Shown: in pieces, positions 9,302 through 21,952 of the stretch
Numbering within the stretch: position 1 is the first letter of the stretch
How the letters are laid out: each line of letters opens with the position of its first letter
Assembly: GCF_014648595.1 (NCBI RefSeq)
Contig: NZ_BMRK01000021.1
Location: 1-64,000, forward strand
DNA length: 64,000 bases
Source of the DNA: Nocardioides luteus
GTDB taxonomy: Bacteria; Actinomycetota; Actinomycetes; Propionibacteriales; Nocardioidaceae
Direction: 5' to 3'
Made by a program: the position numbers and the translations under genes
Notes under the pieces: generated by a model
Seen by the model: the letters and a program-made list of their open reading frames with translations, nothing else
What the model was told of the DNA's origin: nothing
Databases searched by the model: none

Positions 9302-9404
9302 TCGGGGCCGCGTCACGGCGTTGTGTCGACCGATGCACCTGCGGCGTACGGTGATGACGCTTGGAAATGGCTCCTGGAGCCGCTGACCACAGAGAGTGAT
9401 CCGT
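9302..9404 (+). pseudogene. Relic of a second mceF-like C-terminal tail
   Basis: In the gap after mceF, the frame containing 9347-9400 reads AAYGDDAWKWLLEPLTTESD. This nearly matches the end of MceF (YGDDAWKWLYLQPMESE at 9214-9267). The DNA differs mostly at third codon positions (GGC/GGT, GAC/GAT, GCC/GCT, AAG/AAA), so the similarity is at protein level and looks like a once-translated sequence. No start codon, ribosome site or MCE domain precedes it. It is best read as the remnant of a duplicated or replaced mceF end. Confidence 0.45.
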
Positions 9405-10001
9405 TTGAGCACCACGACCGACCAGCCGATCCCCAGGCGCGGAGCGCTGCTCCGCTGGGGTGTCCTGGCCCTGCTGATCGCCGTCGTCCTGGCGGCCGCC
9501 GGCTACGTCGGCTGGCAGCTGACCCGCGGCGCCGAGGACTCGGTGGTGACCCAGCGTGAGCAGGCGAAGGCCGCGGCCGACAAGTTCGTCGGCCGGGTCA
9601 ACACCTACGGCCCCGACGACGTCGGTGACGACAAGAAGACGATGCCGAAGTACCGCGAGCGGGTGGGCGAGCTGCTGACCCCGAAGTTCGAGAAGGACTT
9701 CCTGAGCAACGTCGCCTTCGCCGAGGCCACCGTCGCCCAGCAGGGCGTCGGCCGCACCACCGACGTGCACAGCACTGCGGTCGCCGGGCTCGACGAGGAC
9801 AGCGCGACCGTGCTCGTCGTCGCCGAGCTCGCGATCAGCTACCCGAAGGAGAAGGACTCCGAGGAGCGCGTCGAGGCCGCCCGCCAGCTGGCGCGCACCG
9901 AGGTCGAGCTGGTGAAGCAGAACGGGAAGTGGCTGGTCGACGACTGGTATCCCGCCGAAGAGGCTCCCACGTCCGAGGAGAGCGAAGGGGTGACTCCATG
10001 A
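9396..10001 (+). CDS. Mce-associated membrane protein
   Basis: Up to 201 residues. It has one transmembrane helix (LLRWGVLALLIAVVLAAAG) near the N-terminus and then an extracytoplasmic domain of ~150 residues ending WLVDDWYP. This layout and the tryptophan-rich end match the small Mce-associated (Mas) proteins encoded after mceF in actinobacteria. GTG at 9396 is the outermost start. TTG at 9405 (giving MSTTTDQP) has a better ribosome site, AGAGAG at 9391-9396 with 8 bases spacing, and may be the real one. The stop overlaps the next gene (ATGA). Confidence 0.8.
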   Translation: MIRLSTTTDQPIPRRGALLRWGVLALLIAVVLAAAGYVGWQLTRGAEDSVVTQREQAKAAADKFVGRVNTYGPDDVGDDKKTMPKYRERVGELLTPKFEKDFLSNVAFAEATVAQQGVGRTTDVHSTAVAGLDEDSATVLVVAELAISYPKEKDSEERVEAARQLARTEVELVKQNGKWLVDDWYPAEEAPTSEESEGVTP

Positions 10002-10954
10002 GCGCCACGATGAGCCCGACCTGGTACGACCTGCTCGACGTCGAGCCCGACGCGACCACCGACGAGATCCGCGCGGCGTGGAAGTCCGGGATCGCAGACC
10101 TCGGCCCGACCGACCGTCGCTTCCGCACCCTCAACGAGGCCGCCGCGGTCCTCCTGGACGAGGAGAAGCGGGCCGCGTACGACGCCGAGCTCGCCGCTCA
10201 TGAGGAGAGCGCCGTCGAGGAGGCCGAGACCGCCGACGACGCAGGGGACGCGGAGGTCGCGGAGGACGGCAAGGAGGACGTCCGGGGTGCCGCCGCGCCG
10301 GAGGAGTCCGACGATGTGCCCGACGCCGAGGACGAGAAGGCCGCCGACGAGCCGGCGGAGACGGAGAGCCGTACGCTGTCCGCGCCTCCGGTGTGGTCGC
10401 TGCGCGCGGCAGGCGTGCTCGCGATCGCTGCGGTCGTCGCGGCCGGTGTGCTCTTCTTCTTCGGCCAGGAGAACGTCTCGACCGTCTCCAACGACAACGT
10501 CACGACCAGCACGGTCGAGGGCGCGGTGGGCAAGCGGATCAGCCGCAACCACGAGCTCCTCGTCGAGGAGCAGGGCGGCGAGGCCCTCGCGGCTGCGAAG
10601 AAGGCCGTGGTGCCGCTGCTCTCCTACGACTACAGCAAGATGGACGAGTCGAAGACCGCGGCCCACGCGGTGATGACCAAGAGCTACCGCGAGGACTACG
10701 ACCGGCTCTTCGCCGTGCTCGTCGACAACGTCCCGCAGACGAAGACCGTGGTGAAGACGCTCGCCCCGGTCGACGCGGGCGTCATCCGGGTCTCCGACGA
10801 CACCGTGCAGATCCTCGTGCTGGTCGACCGTCAGGTCACCAACGCCCAGCGGAGCACGCCGATCGGCTATCAGGAGTACGCCATGCTGACCATGGTCCGG
10901 TCCGGCGACACGTGGCTGGTGGACAAGGTCGAGACGCAGCCCAGCAAGAAGTAG
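9998..10954 (+). CDS. Mce-associated membrane protein with a degenerate J-like domain
   Basis: 318 residues. Residues ~7-65 resemble a J domain (WYDLLDVEPDATTDEIRAAW, then LNEAAAVLLDEEKRAAYDAE) but the HPD tripeptide needed to stimulate Hsp70 is absent. Residues ~66-125 are very acidic. A transmembrane helix follows (AAGVLAIAAVVAAGVLFFF), then an Mce-associated type extracytoplasmic domain ending SGDTWLVDKVETQ. The fold therefore places a J-like module in the cytoplasm and the Mas domain outside. The start overlaps the upstream stop. It is the last gene of the mce operon and may be a scaffold, which is inference. Confidence 0.8.
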   Translation: MSATMSPTWYDLLDVEPDATTDEIRAAWKSGIADLGPTDRRFRTLNEAAAVLLDEEKRAAYDAELAAHEESAVEEAETADDAGDAEVAEDGKEDVRGAAAPEESDDVPDAEDEKAADEPAETESRTLSAPPVWSLRAAGVLAIAAVVAAGVLFFFGQENVSTVSNDNVTTSTVEGAVGKRISRNHELLVEEQGGEALAAAKKAVVPLLSYDYSKMDESKTAAHAVMTKSYREDYDRLFAVLVDNVPQTKTVVKTLAPVDAGVIRVSDDTVQILVLVDRQVTNAQRSTPIGYQEYAMLTMVRSGDTWLVDKVETQPSKK

Positions 10955-10960
10955 GACCCC

Positions 10961-10980
10961 GCGCGGGCCGGGCCCCGCGC
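10961..10980 (+). terminator. GC hairpin after the mce operon
   Basis: GCGCGGG (10961-10967) and CCCGCGC (10974-10980) form a 7-bp stem with a 6-base loop, 6 bases after the last stop of the mce operon. There is no T-run, so it is a probable Rho-type or weak terminator that separates the operon from rpoB. Confidence 0.45.
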
Positions 10981-11048
10981 CGACTTTGCGCTACCTGTCA
11001 AGTGATTGGAATAACTTTTCCGGGAGGCGGACCGATTGGGGCGGATGC

Positions 11049-11078
11049 TTGACCCAGGGTGCCGATGAGGCGCATGAT
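11049..11078 (+). promoter_or_regulatory. Possible distal rpoB promoter
   Basis: TTGACC at 11049-11054 and CATGAT at 11073-11078 are separated by 18 bases. This matches sigma-70-type spacing and lies in the 353-base gap between the mce operon and rpoB. It is weaker in its -10 than the proximal promoter at 11179. Confidence 0.35.
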
Positions 11079-11178
11079 CATCCGCGATGCTCGACACGGC
11101 AACCGCTTCACCAACGCCCACGATCGAGCGCGGCAGGTGTGGATGAAGAGACGCCGGACTTTTAATTGAGGCCCGGTG

Positions 11179-11207
11179 TTGTGAAGTGCGCTTTTGTGCC
11201 GTACTAT
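11179..11207 (+). promoter_or_regulatory. Main rpoB promoter (TTGTGA-17-TACTAT)
   Basis: TTGTGA at 11179-11184 and TACTAT at 11202-11207 are separated by exactly 17 bases. Transcription should start near 11214, leaving a ~95-base leader before the TTG start of rpoB. No stable hairpin is obvious in the leader. The rest of the 10955-11307 gap shows no gene. Confidence 0.6.
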
Positions 11208-11307
11208 GGCTCTTTGCGCATGCCTTCATATGCCCCTCAGCCTGCCCGGTGGCTGTTCGGTGGTCGGCAGCGCGAATCCACCTGCGAACCTTGTCGAAGG
11301 ATTCCTC

Positions 11308-14300
11308 TTGGCCGCGCGCACCTCGTCGGGTGACTCCACCCCTCGCCGCATCTCTTTCGCAAAGATCTCAGAGCCTCTCGAGCTTCCCAAGCTCCTCGCC
11401 CTCCAGACCGACAGCTTCGATTGGCTGATCGGCAACGAGCGCTGGCAGGAGCAGGTTGCCGCCCGCGAAGCAGCGGGTGAGGACGTGTCTCACAAGTCCG
11501 GTCTACAGGAGATCTTCGAGGAGATCTCCCCGATCGAGGACTTCTCCGAGACGATGTCCCTCTCTTTCGAGAGCCCTGTCTTCTATGACCCCAAGTACAC
11601 CGTCGAGGAGTGCAAGGAGAAGGACTTCACCTACTCCGCGCCTCTCTATGTCTCGGCGGAGTTCACCAACAACGACACTGGCGAGATCAAGGGCCAGACG
11701 GTCTTCATGGGTGACTTCCCGCTCATGACCGACCAGGGCACCTTCGTCATCAACGGCACCGAGCGGGTCGTCGTCTCGCAGCTCGTCCGTTCCCCCGGTG
11801 TCTACTTCGAGCGCACCGCTGACAAGACGTCCGACAAGGACATCTACACCGCCAAGCTGATCCCCAGCCGCGGTGCCTGGCTCGAGTTCGAGATCGACAA
11901 GCGCGACCTGGTCGGCGTCCGTCTCGACCGCAAGCGCAAGCAGAACGTCACCGTGCTGCTCAAGGCCCTCGGCTGGACCAACGAGCAGATCCGCGAGGAG
12001 TTCGGCGAGTACGAGTCGATGATGCTGACCCTCGAGAAGGACAGCACCACCGCTCAGGACGACGCGCTGCTCGACATCTACCGCAAGCTGCGCCCGGGCG
12101 AGCCCCCGACGCGTGAGGCCGCGCAGACGCTGCTGAACAACTACTACTTCAACCCGAAGCGCTACGACACCGCCAAGGTCGGTCGCTACAAGGTCAACAA
12201 GAAGCTCGGTCTGACCGAGGCCTTCGACCAGCAGACCCTGACCGTCGACGACATCGTCGCGACGATCAAGTACGTCGTGGCGCTGCACGACGGCCGCACC
12301 CAGCTCGAGACGCCGCAGGGCACCATCGACATCGCGGCCGACGACATCGACCACTTCGGCAACCGCCGTATGCGTACGGTCGGCGAGCTGATCCAGAACC
12401 AGCTGCGTACGGGCCTGGCTCGGATGGAGCGGGTCGTGCGCGAGCGGATGACGACCCAGGACGTCGAGGCGATCACGCCGCAGTCCCTGATCAACATCCG
12501 TCCCGTGGTCGCTGCGCTGAAGGAGTTCTTCGGCACCTCGCAGCTGTCGCAGTTCATGGACCAGAACAACCCGCTCGCGGGCCTGACGCACAAGCGGCGT
12601 CTGTCGGCTCTCGGCCCGGGTGGTCTCTCCCGTGACCGCGCCGGCATGGAGGTCCGAGACGTCCACCCGTCGCACTACGGCCGGATGTGCCCGATCGAGA
12701 CCCCTGAGGGTCCCAACATCGGTCTGATCGGCTCGCTGGCCTCCTTCGGCCGGATCAACCCGTTCGGTTTCGTCGAGACGCCCTACCGCAAGGTCGAGAA
12801 CGGCGTCGTCACCGACAAGATCGACTACCTGACCGCCGACGACGAGGACCGTTACGTCATCGCGCAGGCCAACGCCGCGGTCGACGAGAACATGCGGTTC
12901 GCCACCGAGCGCGTCCTGGTCCGCCAGCGCGACGGAGAGGTCTCCGAGCTCCTGGCCGACGAGGTCGACTACATCGACGTCTCGCCGCGCCAGATGGTCT
13001 CGGTCGCGACCGCGCTGATCCCGTTCCTCGAGCACGACGACGCCAACCGTGCGCTCATGGGCGCCAACATGCAGCGTCAGGCGGTCCCGCTGGTCCGCAG
13101 CGACTCGCCGCTGGTCGGCACCGGCATCGAGTACCGCGCCGCGGTCGACGCCGGTGACGTGCTGGTCGCGAAGAAGGCCGGTGTGGTCAAGGAGGTCTCC
13201 TCCGACCTGATCGAGACCCTCAACGACGACGGCACCTACACCTCCTACAAGCTGGCGAAGTTCGAGCGCTCCAACCAGGGCAACTGCGTCAACCAGCAGC
13301 CGCTGGTCGACGAGGGCGCCCGGGTCGAGGTCGGCACCCCGCTGGCCGACGGTCCAGCGACCCAGGGTGCCGAGATGGCGCTGGGTGCGAACCTCCTGGT
13401 CGCCTTCCAGTCGTGGCAGGGCCACAACTACGAGGACGCGATCATCCTCTCCCAGCGTCTGGTGCAGCAGGACTACCTCACCTCGATCCACATCGAGGAG
13501 CACGAGGTCGACGCCCGCGACACCAAGCTGGGCCCGGAGGAGATCACCAGGGACATCCCGAACGTCTCCGAGGAGATGCTGGCCGACCTCGACGAGCGCG
13601 GCATCATCCGCATCGGCGCCGAGGTCACCACCGGTGACATCCTCGTCGGCAAGGTCACCCCGAAGGGCGAGACCGAGCTGACCCCGGAGGAGCGGCTGCT
13701 CCGCGCGATCTTCGGTGAGAAGGCGCGCGAGGTCCGCGACACCTCGATGAAGGTTCCGCACGGCGAGGAGGGCACCGTCATCGGTGTTCGCGTCTTCGAC
13801 CGTGAGGAGGGCGACGAGCTGCCCCCGGGCGTGAACCAGCTGGTTCGTGTCTACGTGGCGCAGAAGCGCAAGATCTCCGTGGGTGACAAGCTCGCCGGCC
13901 GTCACGGCAACAAGGGCGTCATCGCGAAGATCCTGCCGGTCGAGGACATGCCGTTCATGGAGGACGGCACCCCGGTCGACGTCCTGCTCAACCCGCTCGG
14001 TGTCCCGCGTCGTATGAACATCGGTCAGGTCCTGGAGCTCCACCTCGGCTGGCTCGCCCAGCAGGGTTGGGACCTCAACCTCTCCGACGACCCGGAAGAC
14101 AGCGCCTGGAAGCAGCGCCTGATCAAGATCCACGCCGACAAGGCCGAGCCGGGCACCAAGGTGGCCACCCCGGTCTTCGACGGTGCGCGTGAGGACGAGA
14201 TCACCGGTCTGCTCAGCGCGACCCTCCCCAACCGGGACGGTCAGCGTGTGGTGCGTCCCGACGGCAAGGCCCGCCTCTTCGACGGTCGCTCCGGCGAGCC

Positions 14301-14778
14301 GTTCCCGGAGCCGGTGGCCGTGGGCTACATGTACATCCTCAAGCTGCACCACCTGGTCGACGACAAGATCCACGCGCGTTCGACCGGTCCGTACTCGATG
14401 ATCACCCAGCAGCCGCTCGGCGGTAAGGCCCAGTTCGGTGGCCAGCGCTTCGGTGAGATGGAGGTCTGGGCGATGGAGGCGTACGGCGCCGCCTACGCCC
14501 TGCAGGAGCTCCTGACCATCAAGTCGGACGACGTGCCGGGCCGCGTGAAGGTGTACGAGGCGATCGTGAAGGGCGAGAACATCCCCGACTCGGGCATCCC
14601 GGAGTCGTTCAAGGTTCTCGTCAAGGAGATGCAGTCGCTGTGCCTGAACGTCGAGGTGCTGAGCCAGGACGGCTCGGCCATCGAGCTCCGTGACGCGGAG
14701 GAGGACGTCTTCCGCGCCGCCGAGGAGCTCGGCATCGACCTGTCCCGCCGCGAGCCCTCTTCCGTAGAGGAAGTCTGA
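11308..14778 (+). CDS. rpoB: DNA-directed RNA polymerase subunit beta
   Basis: 1156 residues, the usual actinobacterial RpoB length. The start is taken as the TTG at 11308 because GAAGGA at 11296-11301 is 6 bases upstream and the protein then begins MAARTSSGD before the conserved [14 protein letters not shown]. The upstream in-frame ATG at 11194 would fall inside the promoter. The rifampicin pocket is intact ([20 protein letters not shown], around residues 412-432); the positions equal to E. coli D516, H526 and S531 are D, H and S, so a rifampicin-sensitive type is expected. The C-terminal [20 protein letters not shown] is canonical. Confidence 0.98.
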   Translation: MAARTSSGDSTPRRISFAKISEPLELPKLLALQTDSFDWLIGNERWQEQVAAREAAGEDVSHKSGLQEIFEEISPIEDFSETMSLSFESPVFYDPKYTVEECKEKDFTYSAPLYVSAEFTNNDTGEIKGQTVFMGDFPLMTDQGTFVINGTERVVVSQLVRSPGVYFERTADKTSDKDIYTAKLIPSRGAWLEFEIDKRDLVGVRLDRKRKQNVTVLLKALGWTNEQIREEFGEYESMMLTLEKDSTTAQDDALLDIYRKLRPGEPPTREAAQTLLNNYYFNPKRYDTAKVGRYKVNKKLGLTEAFDQQTLTVDDIVATIKYVVALHDGRTQLETPQGTIDIAADDIDHFGNRRMRTVGELIQNQLRTGLARMERVVRERMTTQDVEAITPQSLINIRPVVAALKEFFGTSQLSQFMDQNNPLAGLTHKRRLSALGPGGLSRDRAGMEVRDVHPSHYGRMCPIETPEGPNIGLIGSLASFGRINPFGFVETPYRKVENGVVTDKIDYLTADDEDRYVIAQANAAVDENMRFATERVLVRQRDGEVSELLADEVDYIDVSPRQMVSVATALIPFLEHDDANRALMGANMQRQAVPLVRSDSPLVGTGIEYRAAVDAGDVLVAKKAGVVKEVSSDLIETLNDDGTYTSYKLAKFERSNQGNCVNQQPLVDEGARVEVGTPLADGPATQGAEMALGANLLVAFQSWQGHNYEDAIILSQRLVQQDYLTSIHIEEHEVDARDTKLGPEEITRDIPNVSEEMLADLDERGIIRIGAEVTTGDILVGKVTPKGETELTPEERLLRAIFGEKAREVRDTSMKVPHGEEGTVIGVRVFDREEGDELPPGVNQLVRVYVAQKRKISVGDKLAGRHGNKGVIAKILPVEDMPFMEDGTPVDVLLNPLGVPRRMNIGQVLELHLGWLAQQGWDLNLSDDPEDSAWKQRLIKIHADKAEPGTKVATPVFDGAREDEITGLLSATLPNRDGQRVVRPDGKARLFDGRSGEPFPEPVAVGYMYILKLHHLVDDKIHARSTGPYSMITQQPLGGKAQFGGQRFGEMEVWAMEAYGAAYALQELLTIKSDDVPGRVKVYEAIVKGENIPDSGIPESFKVLVKEMQSLCLNVEVLSQDGSAIELRDAEEDVFRAAEELGIDLSRREPSSVEEV

Positions 14779-14783
14779 CGAGC

Positions 14784-14811
14784 GGGAGGTGCGCCTGCGG
14801 GCGCACCTCCC
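14784..14811 (+). terminator. Hairpin between rpoB and rpoC
   Basis: A perfect 11-bp stem, GGGAGGTGCGC (14784-14794) with GCGCACCTCCC (14801-14811), surrounds a 6-base loop. It has no T-run and the genes are an operon in all bacteria, so it is more likely an attenuator or RNA-processing hairpin than a full terminator. Confidence 0.6.
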
Positions 14812-14865
14812 ACCCTCAGTCCCCTTTGAACTTTCCAAGAACTAACGAAGGAACTGGAAGCCACC

Positions 14866-18744
<3,879 letters not shown>

Positions 18745-18758
18745 AGCACGTAGCCACG

Positions 18759-18790
18759 AAGGCCCCGCCACCCTCGGGTGGCGGGGCCTT
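18759..18790 (+). terminator. Strong hairpin terminator after rpoC
   Basis: A perfect 14-bp stem, AAGGCCCCGCCACC (18759-18772) with GGTGGCGGGGCCTT (18777-18790), closes on a CTCG tetraloop and is followed by CCCCATTTCT. It lies 14 bases after the rpoC stop. Between it and 18994 there is only a ~200-base leader region with no convincing gene. Confidence 0.85.
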
Positions 18791-18994
18791 CCCCATTTCT
18801 CTACTGCCGGTGCTCTGCCATCTCAAGGAGTGGGCGGAGGACCACACATGGCGGAGGTCGATGCGGCGCGTACGGACTACGACGCCAGGGCCTGAGATTT
18901 TCTCGGAGGCGGGCGCAACGAACCTCGCCGTCCATGCGTTTCAGTAGTGGGACGATGGATTGCCTGCAAGACATCTGCTACTCGAGGAGCGAAT

Positions 18995-19657
18995 TTGCGG
19001 CACATACGGCTGATGGTGGTCGGAGTCGGGATCCTCGGCGTGCTCGCGGTGGGAGGTTGCGGATCGACGACGGACGGGGCGGTCGAGTCGTCACCATCCG
19101 CCTCCGGGACCGCGGACCCTGCCCGGCCGAGCAGCGATGCACCGTCCCCGACTCAGTCCTCACCGGCGGCCACGGGGGGATCACCGGTGAGGACTGAGTC
19201 TTCTTCAGCGTCTTCTTCTGCAGATCCCGCGCCGGCGGACCCGGTGACACCGAAGTGCACCAACGACGACCTGAAGGCCGGCTACCGCGCGACGGAGGCG
19301 GGTGCCGGCTCCCGGTTCGGCGAGATCACGCTGACCAACGTCGCCGACCACGCCTGCGCGCTGGGCGGTTTCGGTGGGCTGTCCTACGTCGGCGGCGGCA
19401 ACGGCACCCAGGTCGGCGCGCCGGCCGTGCGCGAGGGGTCGTGGCGCAAGGTCATCATGAAGCCGGGTCAGGTCGCGGTCAGCGCGGTCTCCGAGTCGAC
19501 GGCCGAGAAGTACCCGGCATCGACCTGCAAGCCCACGAAGGTGGACGGGTTCCGGATCTACGTGCCGGACTCCTACGACTCCCAGTTCGTCGCTCACAAG
19601 ACGACCGCGTGCGCGGCCAAGGACGTCAAGCTCCTCTCGCACAAGGCCTTCCACTAG
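18995..19657 (+). CDS. DUF4232 domain lipoprotein
   Basis: 220 residues from the TTG at 18995, which has GAGGAG 5 bases upstream. The N-terminus is a short basic segment and hydrophobic helix ending in a lipobox LAVGGC (Cys22). A Ser/Pro/Thr/Ala-rich linker of ~60 residues follows. The C-terminal domain (CTNDDLKAGYR, FGEITLTNVADHACALGGFG) matches DUF4232, a surface-exposed beta domain of unknown role found in many actinobacterial lipoproteins. An ATG at 18947 would add a non-signal extension and is rejected. Confidence 0.85.
   Translation: MRHIRLMVVGVGILGVLAVGGCGSTTDGAVESSPSASGTADPARPSSDAPSPTQSSPAATGGSPVRTESSSASSSADPAPADPVTPKCTNDDLKAGYRATEAGAGSRFGEITLTNVADHACALGGFGGLSYVGGGNGTQVGAPAVREGSWRKVIMKPGQVAVSAVSESTAEKYPASTCKPTKVDGFRIYVPDSYDSQFVAHKTTACAAKDVKLLSHKAFH
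19150..19200. repeat. Perfect 17-bp inverted repeat inside the lipoprotein linker
   Basis: GACTCAGTCCTCACCGG (19150-19166) is repeated in perfect inversion as CCGGTGAGGACTGAGTC (19184-19200) with a 17-base gap. It encodes part of the low-complexity Ser/Pro/Thr linker, so the peptide is unlikely to explain the symmetry. Confidence 0.8.
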
Positions 19658-19720
19658 CCGTTCGGCTGTTCTGCGGAGATTGGCCGGGCGCGCCCGGCTG
19701 ATCTGGCCTACGCTCCCGGT

Positions 19721-20206
19721 ATGGCTGCTGATCTGGACAAACACGTCCGGGGGATCGTCGACGGTGTCGCCTACCTGGTGCTGGCCACGGCGGATCCCGA
19801 TGGACGGCCGCGTACGTCGCCGGTCTACTTCTCCCACGACGGCTACAAGGACCTCTACTGGGTCTCCTCGCCGGATGCCCAGCACTCCCGCAACATCGTT
19901 CGCGACCCGCGTGTGGCCGGTGTCATCTTCGACTCCTCGGTGCCGCCCGGATCGGGCGCGAGCGCTGCGTACGTCAGCGGGATGGCCCGCCAGGTGCCCG
20001 ACTTCGAGCTGGAGAAGCGCTGCGCGGTGGCTTTCCAGCGACTGGTCGGGACGGCCCGGGCGTTCGCTCCCGACGAGCTCCGCGGCGACGCGCACCTGCG
20101 GCTCTACGTGATGGAGGTCGAGCTCTGGGAGGCACACCTCCCCGGTGTCGACCCGGACGACGAGGAGGCGCCGGAGACCCGCGTCGAGGCGGCGCCGGAC
20201 GCCTGA
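19721..20206 (+). CDS. Pyridoxamine 5'-phosphate oxidase-fold (PPOX class) flavin or F420-binding protein
   Basis: 161 residues. It has the split-barrel pattern of PPOX-class proteins: YLVLATADPDGRPRTSPVYF near residues 17-36, YWVSSPDAQHSRNI and AAYVSGMARQVP. Such proteins bind FMN or F420 and reduce small molecules; the substrate here is unknown. It starts at ATG 19721 after a short GC palindrome (GCCGGGC and GCCCGGC) and runs convergent to the iron-transport operon, ending only 5 bases from it. The C-terminus is an acidic disordered tail. Confidence 0.8.
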   Translation: MAADLDKHVRGIVDGVAYLVLATADPDGRPRTSPVYFSHDGYKDLYWVSSPDAQHSRNIVRDPRVAGVIFDSSVPPGSGASAAYVSGMARQVPDFELEKRCAVAFQRLVGTARAFAPDELRGDAHLRLYVMEVELWEAHLPGVDPDDEEAPETRVEAAPDA

Positions 20207-20211
20207 ACCGG

Positions 20212-20967
20212 TCAGCTCGCCGGCCGGAAGAGCAGGTGGATCTCTCCGCGCAGCTCGAGGCGCTCGATGTCGATGCCGTAGACGGGCTCGAGGATCTCGG
20301 GGCGGAGCACCTCCTCGACGGTGCCTCGCGCGGCGACCCGACGGCGGTCGAGCAGCACCAGGTCGTCGCAGTAGCGCGCGGCCAGGTTGAGGTCGTGGAG
20401 CACCACGACCGCGGTCGTTCCCAGCTTTCGCACCAGCGAGAGGACCTCGTGCTGGTAGCGGATGTCGAGGTGGTTGGTCGGCTCGTCGAGGAGCAGGTGG
20501 GTCGCCTCCTGGGCCAGCGCTTGCGCGATGAGCACCCGCTGCCGTTCGCCGCCGGAGAGGGCGGCGAAGGAGCGCGGGCCGAGGTGGGTGGCGCCGACCC
20601 GCTCGAGGGCCTCCGCGGCGATCTCGAGGTCGCGGGCACCGGCCCGGGCGAAGGCGGACAGGTGCGGCGTACGTCCCAGCAGCACCATCTCCCCGGCGGT
20701 CAGGGTGGTCTCCGCGCCGGCCTCCTGGACGACGACCGCCAGGCGGCGGGCCGTCTCCTTGGCCGAGAGCCCGGCGAGCGGGTCGCCGTCGATCTCGACG
20801 GTTCCTCGGCCGCGCAGGGCTCCGTAGAGCAGCCGAAGCAGGGTGGTCTTGCCGCTGCCGTTCGGTCCGATCAGACCCAGCACCCGGCCCTCGTGCGAGG
20901 CGAGGTCGACCTCCTCGATGACGGTCGTGTCGCCGTAGGTCCAGGACAGGCCGCTGGCTTCGATCAC
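20212..20967 (-). CDS. ABC transporter ATP-binding protein, iron-siderophore/heme type
   Basis: 251 residues. It carries a complete nucleotide-binding domain: Walker A GPNGSGKT (~34-41), Q-loop VVVQEAGAETTL, signature LSGGERQRV, Walker B THLLLDEPTN and switch His VLHDLNLAARYCDD. The sequence type (FepC/HmuV-like) and the neighbouring periplasmic-binding lipoprotein and FecCD permease indicate uptake of a ferric chelate, heme or cobalamin. Its start overlaps the end of the binding-protein gene by four bases, so it is the third gene of the operon. Confidence 0.9.
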   Translation of the reverse strand: MIEASGLSWTYGDTTVIEEVDLASHEGRVLGLIGPNGSGKTTLLRLLYGALRGRGTVEIDGDPLAGLSAKETARRLAVVVQEAGAETTLTAGEMVLLGRTPHLSAFARAGARDLEIAAEALERVGATHLGPRSFAALSGGERQRVLIAQALAQEATHLLLDEPTNHLDIRYQHEVLSLVRKLGTTAVVVLHDLNLAARYCDDLVLLDRRRVAARGTVEEVLRPEILEPVYGIDIERLELRGEIHLLFRPAS

Positions 20968-21935
20968 CGGCCGAACCTGTCGATGATCCGCTCGAGGCCG
21001 TCGACCGAGAGCGCCGAGGGCGGCTCGGTGAAGTTGAACAGCTGGGTCATCACGTCGCCGTTCTCGACAGCGGTGAGGGCCTCTGCGCCGGGCATCCGGG
21101 TGATCGCCTGCTCGACCTTGTCGGGGTCGCCCGCGTTGTGGAGCAGGATGATCACGTCGGGGTCGCGCGCGAGGAGCTCCTCGGTGGAGACCTCGAAGAC
21201 ACGCTCGTCGACGTCACCGAAGACGTCCTCGAAGCCGGCCGCCTCGAGCTGTGGGTGAGCCATCGAGCGGGTGCCGTAGGCGTAGGTCGCGCCACCGCCG
21301 ACGGTGGGGTAGAGGACCGCGGCGGTGCGTCCGGTGCCGACCTTCTCCCTCTCCAGCTCGGCGACGCGTCTCTGCAGGTCAGCGACAGCCTGTGCGGCCT
21401 CGTCCTGGCGGTCGAAGACCTTGCCGTAGGCCTCCAGCTGGCTGTAGATGTCGTCGAACCCGGGGTCGTCGACGCCCTGGGCGCACATCGCCGGCTCCTC
21501 GAGGAGATCGATGCCGACGGCGTCGAGGGTGTCCCGGGAGAGGTTGTCCACCTCGCCGAGGACGAGGTCGGGTTCCTCGGCGATCACGACCTCCTTGGAG
21601 ATCTGCAGGTGACCGCTGGTGTCGGTCTCGTCGGTGAGCTGCGGGATCTCGTCGAGCTCGGCGAGCGTCTCGGTGTCGTAGTAGTCGGTGGGGTACTCGC
21701 CGGCCCTGGCCACGACCTGGTCCATCACGCCGAGCGCGTGCAGATAGGGCACCGCCGAGCTCTTCAGCATCACCACCCGCTCAGGCGGAGCATCGATGGT
21801 GACCTCGGCCCCGCAGTTCTCGATCGTCACCGGGAAGCCGTCCGCGGCGGGCTCCTCGTCGGCCGCGCCGGAGCCGCAGGCGGTGGTCGTGGCCAGCATC
21901 AGTGCGGCTGCGACGGCGGAGATGGGGCGGATCAT
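20964..21935 (-). CDS. ABC transporter substrate-binding lipoprotein (iron-siderophore/corrinoid type)
   Basis: 323 residues. The signal peptide ends in a lipobox TTTACG (Cys20). The mature part has the helical-backbone binding-protein pattern of the FecB/BtuF class: ERVVMLKSSAVPYLHALGV, EEPDLVLGEVDNLSRD and RDPDVIILLHNAGDP. The ATG at 21935 is preceded by AAGGAG. It is placed between the permease (18 bases upstream) and the ATPase (ATGA overlap). The ligand cannot be named from sequence. Confidence 0.9.
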   Translation of the reverse strand: MIRPISAVAAALMLATTTACGSGAADEEPAADGFPVTIENCGAEVTIDAPPERVVMLKSSAVPYLHALGVMDQVVARAGEYPTDYYDTETLAELDEIPQLTDETDTSGHLQISKEVVIAEEPDLVLGEVDNLSRDTLDAVGIDLLEEPAMCAQGVDDPGFDDIYSQLEAYGKVFDRQDEAAQAVADLQRRVAELEREKVGTGRTAAVLYPTVGGGATYAYGTRSMAHPQLEAAGFEDVFGDVDERVFEVSTEELLARDPDVIILLHNAGDPDKVEQAITRMPGAEALTAVENGDVMTQLFNFTEPPSALSVDGLERIIDRFGR

Positions 21936-21952
21936 GATCGGGCTCCTTCGGG

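Noticed and set aside
11194-11307. Upstream ATG for rpoB giving a 38-residue extension
   Set aside because: It overlaps the -10 region of the best promoter, has no ribosome site, and the extension is not RpoB-like; TTG 11308 has GAAGGA.
18848-18895. 15-codon frame after the rpoC terminator
   Set aside because: GGAGG lies upstream but the peptide is too short and has no supporting context.
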